From Melampsora larici-populina 98AG31 (Eukaryota > Basidiomycota > Pucciniomycetes > Pucciniales > Melampsoraceae), in contig NW_006768794.1 of NCBI RefSeq assembly GCF_000204055.1, positions 675,574 to 739,573 on the forward strand: a DNA stretch of 64,000 nt, given 5' to 3'. Positions 57,224 through 64,000 of this stretch are shown here, piece by piece. The notes under the pieces were generated by a model. It ran no database searches. It saw nothing but the letters and a program-made list of their open reading frames with translations, and had not been told where the DNA came from. Every line of letters begins with the position of its first letter. Within the stretch, counting starts at the first letter, position 1. The position numbers and the translations under genes were made by a program.

Positions 57224-58421
57224 ATGCTTTCCATTTTTTCTCTTGTCACCGTCGCTATCTCTGCCTTTGCTATGCTAGAGGGAGCAACAGCTGGTGCCGT
57301 GCCAACAAACTCCAAGTACGCAATGTCTCCTGTCATACATTTGTAAACATCCAACCACTGACCTTCTTCCTTCTTGTTGGTGTAACAGTGCGATCTATAA
57401 ACGACAATCTGACTGGTTTGCTTCATCGAACGAAGCTACAGGCAAAAGGTATGTCATAAATATTTCTAGATTCCAACTTTCAAATGCTCCATTCTGACTG
57501 AAATACCACACTCTTCAGCTTCGAGAAACGCATGATGGGAGTCGGACAAGTCGGACAACAATCACAACAGCAACAAAAAGTTCCACCTTTTCTGGTCAAT
57601 ATCATCATCAAAAGACTCTCGGCGGATTTGGCTGACACGATTGCTAAATACTCAAAAGTCGCAGAAGCTGGTAAAAAGATGCCAACTAGCGGTGAGCTTA
57701 CTGCCGCCTTGAAGAAAGCGATGAAAGAAGGAGGGGACGATCCTGTGGCCCATGCACAAGCGACCAAAGCGGCTATTGATGGTCTTGCTGAAAGCAAGCT
57801 TTCTGGATCCGACTCCGCCCCAAAGTCTGACTCCGCTCCAAAGTCTGACTCCGCTCCAAAGTTAGCTTCTTGTTTTATTTTGACTTGAATCTTTAACTCA
57901 TCTGTCGAATTGTACACTATCTTAGGCTCAGTACTCGTCAAGAAATGACTGCTTCAACTTCAGGTTCAACAGCTGAAGCTCCTAAATTCAAAGATTCTGA
58001 TGTCCGAAGATTTGCCAATGGATTCTTGAAGATGGTCAAAGCATTCGCCGAAGCTAAGATGGCTGGTGGAAGTTTACCTACTGCAGACGAGATCGCTCAA
58101 CTTCTCCATCATTTACAACAAACCCTTGACCAAAGTGACCAACGCAAAAGTGCTCGTGCCACTCACGAGGCTTTCATGCAACTTGCTGCTAGCAAGTTTC
58201 CCGCAGGCAAGAAGCCCTCTTTTGACATCAAGGCTTCTAGTGACTCAGACTCCAAGAAATCCGATGCCTCGTCTACCAAGTCAGCTGATAGTGATCCTAC
58301 CGCCACCAAGAAGCCAACCACCTCGACTGCCACCAAGAAGCCAGAAACTCAGACTCCCACCGAAAAGCCTGATGCCAAAACTACCACTGACCCTGTAGAC
58401 ACCCAAACCACAGGCCAATGA
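57224..58421 (+). CDS. Secreted protein with duplicated domain and dibasic sites, 329 aa
   Basis: Four exons: 57224-57315, 57389-57448, 57519-57860 and 57926-58421, all GT-AG. Residues 1 to about 23 (MLSIFSLVTVAISAFAMLEG) form a signal peptide. Dibasic Kex2-type sites follow at KR 35-36 and KR 54-55, so the mature product may start near residue 56. Two similar helical units come next: about 75-145 (RLSADLADTIAKYSKVAEAG, MPTSGELTAALKKAM) and about 180-255 (VRRFANGFLKMVKAFAEAK, LPTADEIAQLLHHL). They are joined by three SDSAPK repeats, and the protein ends in a Thr/Lys/Pro-rich tail (TKKPTTSTATKKPE). There is no cysteine of note and no GPI signal. I recognise no family. Likely secreted by the fungus; an effector or wall-associated role is only a guess. 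Confidence 0.8.
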
Positions 58422-59855
58422 TCTTGACCGCTTCCACATCTATTTCTACTAGATTCTACACAATTGAATCTTTGATTTGATGGCGACTTGTTGATTTCAT
58501 TGTATCGTCGATAACACTTTCATGTCCTTCCTATGTTTTTTTGCCGTGTTCGATGTAGAAGCATCTTTTTTTTCTTTCGCACAAAAACTTGTATCAAAAT
58601 CCGTAAAAACATTGTACATTCCTTCTCTCCCTGTACGATCTGACGATCAGCAAAAAAACCATGCCAATTTGTTGCAAACACGCGTAGTTCAATTTTAATT
58701 GTCATATTGCTCTGTGTTAAAGAACTTTCAACATGAGGATCAATTCGCGTCAAAATTAGAATGGATTTGATAAGATCCTGTTATACCCCTCATTCCGACC
58801 CATACGATCCTTTGCAAGTAAGATCCCATGATTTTCACATGTAGCAGTGTATTTGGTGATCTCAAGCAAGCAGGCCGACTTCTGACTTTTCCAAGACACT
58901 CGCAGGAGTAAGCTTCTCGAATGTCTTTCAAAACCCTCGCATTCATCATGAATACTGTTTGTACAGGGCAAGTCAGTTGAACTTGCTCCCCTTAGGTGGA
59001 AGGCAATCTGGAACAACAGTTGAATCTTCTGGATGAGATGGTCATTGAAAGATTTAGATCTTTTTGTCATCTTTTATGGCACATGAGATTTTCCCAAACA
59101 TCATTTTGCAAGCAATAATCTCCCGAAAAAGTGATGTCTGGAAAATTGCACTTTTCCCGGGAGAAAGTGAAATTTTACAGACATTCCATTCTCTTAGATG
59201 TTGGCAAAAACAAGTCACACAAGATGTTGTTTGTAACATTGGATCTTGAAGGTCCAAAATTTCAAATTTTCCAAACATTATTAATAAAATAGGGAATGCA
59301 GACGTGAACTGATCACGAGTTTGTGATGTCAATGAGCGCTATGGCTAACAATCACTGATGAGTGATGAAGGAAGCATGTGCACCTGTCTGAAGGTACCAA
59401 AGTAAGACACAAGAATGATTGAGTGACAAAACAAATAAAGCACGCAAACATTTGGGTCTTCTATATGGATAAATTTGCAATACATAGGTCAACACTTTGC
59501 TTATCATGGTTGCAACTCTCATGCGCTGCATTTGGACAAGAGTGAAATTTATACATAGGAAGTAGAGAACAAAAAACATAAGATGCTATGACAAATGCAG
59601 ACATCACAGGGGGGGAAATAGGAGCTCACATTGATGTGAGCAGCAGAACTTTTGAGGTTTCTCCAAGCTAGCTTCCAGTTTGTTTTCAAATTTATTTCAA
59701 ATTTCCTCAGGTTTTCTTCTGGCTCATCATCTGATTAAATGGAAAACGTGGCCTGAGCAGATGAGTGTAAGGTTCCTAGTAAGAACCTTCACCAAACTCT
59801 CGAAAGCTCTCACGGTGGTTCTGTAACCACTGGAAACATATCTAGAACTCTTGTC
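58422..59855. other. Intergenic stretch with small hairpin
   Basis: About 1.4 kb, AT-rich, no convincing gene. At about 59128-59164 TCTCCCGAAAAAGTG and CACTTTTCCCGGGAGA can pair as a stem. A CACCTGTCT word, like those flanking the hairpin at 8919, occurs at about 59381. Confidence 0.45.
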
Positions 59856-60068
59856 TGTGTTACAATGTGTCTAGCTAGCTCCAGTCGGGGTTCGTCAAGA
59901 ACATAAACAACAATCAGAACAATGTATAAATGAAATAAGATAGAATGATAATAACTCTTACCTAGCTCCAGTCGGGGTTCGTGAAGAGAAGAGAACCCAA
60001 CGTGGAGCCAGGGCTAGTTGTGAGTAAGCAAGAGCAACCTGTCTAAACCCATGGTATATGTATCCTTA
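59856..60068 (-). repeat. Ty3/Gypsy 3' LTR with adjacent polypurine tract
   Basis: Read on the minus strand, the LTR starts TGTAAGGATACATATACC at 60068 and ends GTAACACA at 59856, with the TG...CA termini usual for LTRs. Immediately upstream is a purine-only tract (AGGTGGGGAGGGA, about 60081-60069), the expected plus-strand primer. A TAGCTCCAGTCGGGG word occurs twice inside. 213 bp is short but within the fungal range. Confidence 0.75.
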
Positions 60069-60522
60069 CATCCCTCCCCACCTAAAAAAATCTACCAAAT
60101 AATCCTTGAAAATCTCCTAGTTTATGTTTTTTGTTGAAAGGCACTTGAACTAAAATATTGAGAAAGAAAAAAATGGCATAACTCGCCCCTAAAAATTTTG
60201 CAATGTGTTGAAAAGAAAAAAAAGAGAAAAGGAAAAAAAAGAATCAAAGAAATCATAATCATGTCAATCATTTGAGAATATCTTGAAGTAAATTTTTATC
60301 TTGAGGTGAATATAAATTATCTTGAGATGAATTGATACGTCTTGAGTACTTGCCAACCTCCTACCCCTTCTCCTCGGTGTCGTGTTCATCTGAAATTACA
60401 AACAAAACAAACATTGTGCGGTGCTCACAGGCGTGGCCAAGGAGTTGTTTTGAAAACGATTTTTGGGGGGTAGTCTTTGGCGGTGCATACTAATTAAGGT
60501 GGGACTTACTTTGACACTTTGG
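60069..60522 (-). other. 3' untranslated part of the Gypsy element
   Basis: Between the integrase stop and the LTR. Includes the polypurine tract at its left edge. No ORF. Confidence 0.5.
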
Positions 60523-61019
60523 TCACATACGTGCCCCTTCCTGCGCTTCCCCAACACCATCTCCCTTGTACTTCTTCAGCTTCGAAATATGAAATACTGG
60601 GTGTGAGTTGTTGTCTTTGTTGAGTTTCAGCTTGAAGTTACGTCCGTCATTGAAACATTCAACCACTTGATACGGTCCATCATATCGTGGTCGCAATTTT
60701 GATGTTGGCCTTCCGGGTCCACCGACAATCTGTTGTCTATCCTTGCTGTCGATAAGAACCCAGTCATCCACTACAAGTGTTTCTCCATCCCGTCGACGAC
60801 TATTGTAATGGATTGCTTGGGAAATACGGCTTGTCCACAAGCGGTCGCGTGCTTCTGCCCACACAGCTTGACGTTTTGTAATCCAGCTGGAGACATTGGG
60901 ACTTACGGTTTGTGCTGATGATTCTACAGGAAATAAGCGCGGTTTTCTACCGTAAACGAAATCGAATGGAGAGATTCCCGTCGACACGTTGACCGCCGTG
61001 TTGATAGCTGTGAGGGTAG
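60523..61019 (-). pseudogene. Ty3/Gypsy integrase C-terminal fragment
   Basis: The frame reads (61019 downward) INTAVNVSTGISPFDFVYGRKPRL, then a helical QAVWAEARDRLWTSRISQAIHYN, DWVLIDSKDRQQ, RPRYDGPYQVVECF and HPVFHISKLKKYK. This is the end of the integrase core plus the SH3-like/chromo-type C-terminal module of Gypsy elements. Everything upstream (reverse transcriptase, RNase H, catalytic integrase core) is missing, cut at about 61005-61020. A remnant only. Confidence 0.85.
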
Positions 61020-61946
61020 GTGCTCAGTAAGAGGACTCTAGGCTCACTAATTGGGCAATTTGTAGGTAGGATTTCAATAACTCTTTATTCTTTATTTCAT
61101 ATATGTAGTATCTACAAGTGAAATAAAGAAATGAAAGAAAGAATGAAATAGAACTAGTAGTCTGTTGGGACAAATCCAGACAGACTACAGTTAATTGACT
61201 CCTTAAAAGGAGATTATAATTAATAACTAATTTTATTATTAATGGTTGAGGGTTGGATCCAAGACCCTCCTTTAATCTTCTGTTGACAGAGTTAAAGGGT
61301 GAGTTGAAGATCACCAAACTAGTTGTTCTTATGGTCACCAACCTGAAAGTTCTTCTTAAGGTCACTAACCTGGGGCTGTTAGAGGTCACCAACCTAGTTT
61401 GATTTCTACTTGGGGGAAGTAGAGGAGCCAGAGGGATGTGAAGGAATGTATTACTTACTTTTAATCAGGAACTGATTAAAGTTTGTAAGAAGTTATCACT
61501 AGTCTTATCTTTGTAAGACTCTTGATATGTACTTCTGTAGAACTTTAATATTGTTCTTTAAAAGTGTAGTGTAATAATTGCTTGGGGGGATTTCTCTGAA
61601 GGCTGAGAGAGGAGGAGTTTATATACTCTTCTCTCCAAACCTAACTGTAGTGATATTTGTTTGTATCACTACAGTGGTTTAGGTTTTAATCATTACTATT
61701 AGTTATGATTATTATCAATACTACATAATTACATATACATGCTATGTAATTTATGTAGTATAAGCATTTTAACTCTTGACACTGAGTTATGAGGTGTAAT
61801 TGGTGTTTTATTACATATTACATATGTTTTTAAATGTATATGTATATGTAATTGATATTTGTATATGTTCTATTTACAAGTTACATGTGTTTTGTAAGCT
61901 ATATACACATGTAATTAGGTTGGTAAGTGGGATCTATATATTATAA
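61020..61946. other. AT-rich block between Gypsy fragment and Harbinger element
   Basis: About 0.9 kb that interrupts the Gypsy remnant. It contains four spaced GGTCACCAACCT-like words (about 61310-61400, spacing near 25 bp), and many TATGTAATTACATAT-type palindromic AT words from 61720 to 61915. It may be an LTR of another retroelement, but no clear TG/CA borders or target duplication were found. Confidence 0.4.
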
Positions 61947-62166
61947 GAGCATCTCCAATCGTTGGCGTCAAATTTGGCTTTAGCGTGGGTAAACTTAGAG
62001 ACCTTTAGTCAGGGTCAACTAAACTAAAGCCAGTTCCCACAGTCGTTGTCTGTAAGGATGGAGTTAATCCTAGTTAATCCAAATATACAGACTGTGCCCA
62101 CAACCGTTGGCTTTAGTTTGAGGCTACACAATTCTTTTTGAAGCCCAAACTCAAATCATCTTCTCA

Positions 62167-63574
62167 ATGGACGCATCGTCTGTTTTAGAACAACACTTGA
62201 AATCAATTGATGAAGAACTCAAAGATGAAGATTATGATCAGTTGATCATGGATCTCATCAACAATCCATCTACACCCAGCCATCAGAACACACGTGCACG
62301 GATTCAACGCGATCGAATTGCTGCCGATAAACTTCTTCAAGAGGATTACTTTGTCGAATCGCCGTTGTATCCACACCATTTATTTGAAAGACGGTTCCGG
62401 ATGAGTCCAGAACTATTTCAGAGACTGGCTACTGACCTGCAAGGACACAGCATATACTGGATACAACGCCGTGTAAGTTTATCCAAATCTAAATCTTCCA
62501 AAAGTTTCTTCAATCTAATTTAATATCTACATTTCATATAGGATTGCTGTCTGCAACTAGGACTTTCAACAACCCAGAAGATCACCGCTGCACTGAGACA
62601 GTTGGCGTATGGAACTGCTGCTGATGGTTTAGATGATTACTTGAAAATTGGAGAAAGTACTGCAGTAGAATGTTTAAAACATTTTGTACATGATATCATC
62701 GAGATTTATGGAAAAGAATATCTACGACCTCCAAACTCTGAAGAGCTGGAAGTAATACTGAAGGAAAATGAAATGAGAGGCTTCCCAGGATGTAAAGGGA
62801 GTATAGATGGCATGCACTGGCTTTGGAAGAACTGCCCTCAAGCGTGGGCTGGTCAGTACGAGGGGAAAGAAAAAGGAACCTCAGTTATACTGGAGGCTGT
62901 TGCTTCAAAAAACCTACGTATCTGGCATGCCTTCTTTGGGACACCAGGAGCTCTAAATGATATTAATGTCTTACAGAAGAGTCCGTTGTTTGATTCATTC
63001 ATCAATGGTAGGTTTTTCGCATTACATTATGTAGGATAGATCTGAATGATTCTACCCTCCAGGTTCTGAAGATCAAGTCCATTTTGAGGTGAATGGGAAC
63101 CATTACACTCGTGGATACTATCTAGCAGATGGGATCTATCCTCCCTGGCCCGTCCTCATCAAATCCATTCAAAAACCTTTGGATGAAGCGAGTCGACATT
63201 TCTGCAAGCTGCAGGAAGCGCTGAGGAAAGATATCGAGCGCGCTTTTGGTGTGCTTCAAGCGAGATGGCATATCTTAACTCAACCATGTCGGCTTTGGAG
63301 TCTCAAGGAAATGACTGAGGTGATCTTATGTTGCATCATCCTCCACAACATGGTTGTAGAGGATCGTGGTGAACTTGATCAAGTCACCATAGACTATCGG
63401 ACAAAACACGGCCTTAGAATCCATCCAAATCGAGTCGATCCACAGTTATCTTATACGCTTGCTGAGTACTATGTTACCATGTCACAACTACGAGATCGTG
63501 ATCGACACTTACGCTTGATGAATGATCTCAAGACGGCGATGTGGATGAAACGGGGCTCTGGTCGTAATGATTAG
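62167..63574 (+). CDS. PIF/Harbinger DDE transposase, 427 aa
   Basis: Three exons: 62167-62472, 62542-63007 and 63063-63574, with GT-AG introns of 69 and 55 bp. The N-terminus is helical and acidic. The middle LGLSTTQKITAALRQLAYG region is the usual helix-turn-helix part. The catalytic triad is visible: D at about 191 (CKGSIDGMHW), D at about 242 (GALNDINVL) and E at about 316 (KDIERAFGVLQARW). CIILHNMVVED near the end is also typical. Family knowledge: this nuclease excises and inserts the element at TWA sites with the help of a Myb/SANT-like partner, whose gene probably begins beyond the window. The frame is intact, so the copy may be functional. Confidence 0.92.
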
Positions 63575-63889
63575 GAACTCATCACTTCCTACAAGTTTTA
63601 CTAACTTGTTATCATGTAGTTTGTCTCGATTTCACATATCTCATGAAGATGGATTGTGTATCTTTCTTATTTTCATATTCTCTCACATGCCAAGTTGTTA
63701 GATGCCAAGTGTTAAAAGCATACATGAAAATGACTTGTATTTCAGCTATAGTATTGAGCAGCCAAATCGATAGAACAAAAAAAATCGAGTGAACAAAAAA
63801 AATAAAAGTGTAAAACATGAGATGAGATGAGATCCACTAAATCGGATACAACTAATAAAAACTATTGAGGTTAAGTTTAAACTACTAAT
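63575..63889. other. Convergent spacer of the Harbinger element
   Basis: AT-rich sequence between the transposase stop and the stop of the second element gene. No ORF. Confidence 0.5.
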
Positions 63890-64000
63890 CTAATCATCAG
63901 CTTGACCCTCTTCATCATTTGAGTACTTCTTCAACAATCTACTTTTCATCAACTTTAAAACAGCTTTGGACTCTTCATCTGGACATAAGTCGGGAGAAGT
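63890..64000 (-). CDS. Harbinger second ORF, C-terminal end (partial)
   Basis: A frame enters from beyond the window and ends at a TAG (63890-63892). The visible 36 residues are helical and charged (AVLKLMKSRLLKKY) with an acidic end. Position and orientation, convergent with the transposase, fit the accessory (often Myb/SANT-like) protein of Harbinger elements. Identity cannot be proven from this piece. Confidence 0.55.
   Translation of the reverse strand, partial: TSPDLCPDEESKAVLKLMKSRLLKKYSNDEEGQADD

Larger units (their letters stand above)
61947..64000. mobile_element. PIF/Harbinger DNA transposon, left part (continues past the window)
   Basis: The left end GAGCATCTCCAATCGTTGG at 61947 is a typical Harbinger terminus and is preceded by TAA (61944-61946), the 3-bp target sequence type of this superfamily. 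It encodes the DDE transposase on the plus strand and the end of a second gene on the minus strand. The right end is outside the window. Repeats of CGTTGGCTTTAGTT type occur between the end and the transposase start. Confidence 0.8.

Noticed and set aside
1..64000. CRISPR arrays, bacterial operons, ribosome binding sites
   Set aside because: The genes are spliced and eukaryotic; no regularly spaced short repeats of that kind were seen.

Overview
The window looks like nuclear DNA of a rust fungus (Pucciniales, Basidiomycota). The evidence is AT-rich sequence, many short GT-AG introns of about 50-120 bp, basidiomycete-type Tnp2, MULE, DIRS-like, Ty3/Gypsy and PIF/Harbinger elements, and a Tet-like 2OG-Fe(II) dioxygenase of the kind expanded in rusts. 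The genus cannot be decided from the sequence. Most of the 64 kb is transposon. Single-copy-type host genes lie between about 19.7 and 23.7 kb and between about 49 and 58.4 kb.

Layout. (1) 187-16829 is one apparently complete CACTA transposon: ends starting CACTA, inverted terminal repeats of about 230 bp, 3-bp target duplication AAA. It carries six genes: two spliced plus-strand genes with helix-extension-helix/coiled-coil character (974-2827, 4023-6605), a Tet/JBP-like dioxygenase (7299-8565, minus), a Tnp2 transposase (9165-12630, minus), a further DNA-binding-like protein (13141-14274, minus) and an unrecognised protein (15264-16106, plus). (2) 16.8-24.1 kb holds an aquaglyceroporin gene with 13 exons (19713-22268, minus) and a small secreted-protein gene (23229-23714). 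(3) 24707-48708 is a 24-kb nest. The outer unit is a degenerate Mutator-like (MULE) element whose protein joins a FAR1-type zinc finger, MULE transposase, SWIM, zinc knuckle, RTC4-like and OTU protease regions. It is split by an 11.85-kb Tnp2-related element (27360-39210), which is itself hit by two hAT elements (33325-34496 and 35943-36319). It is split again by an 815-bp CACTA MITE (42355-43169), and a decayed DIRS-like retroelement (about 44.1-48.3 kb) lies near its right end. (4) 48.9-49.9 kb is a second copy of the small secreted-protein locus, in direct orientation on the far side of the nest. (5) 50.0-58.4 kb holds ordinary genes: a single-pass membrane protein, a KHDC4-type KH protein, RNA polymerase III subunit RPC4, and a 329-residue secreted protein with a duplicated domain. 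(6) 59.8-61.0 kb is the 3' end of a Ty3/Gypsy element with LTR and polypurine tract. 61947 to the window end is the left part of a PIF/Harbinger element with its transposase and the tail of its second ORF.

Most striking points: a DNA-demethylation-type dioxygenase riding inside a structurally complete CACTA element; a CACTA MITE elsewhere in the window with matching ends, so the large element may mobilise it; two near-identical secreted-protein genes flanking the nest with a sharply bounded identical tract, as after gene conversion; and a MULE-RTC4-OTU fusion. Exon structures were worked out by hand from reading frame and splice-site consensus. They are models, not transcripts.
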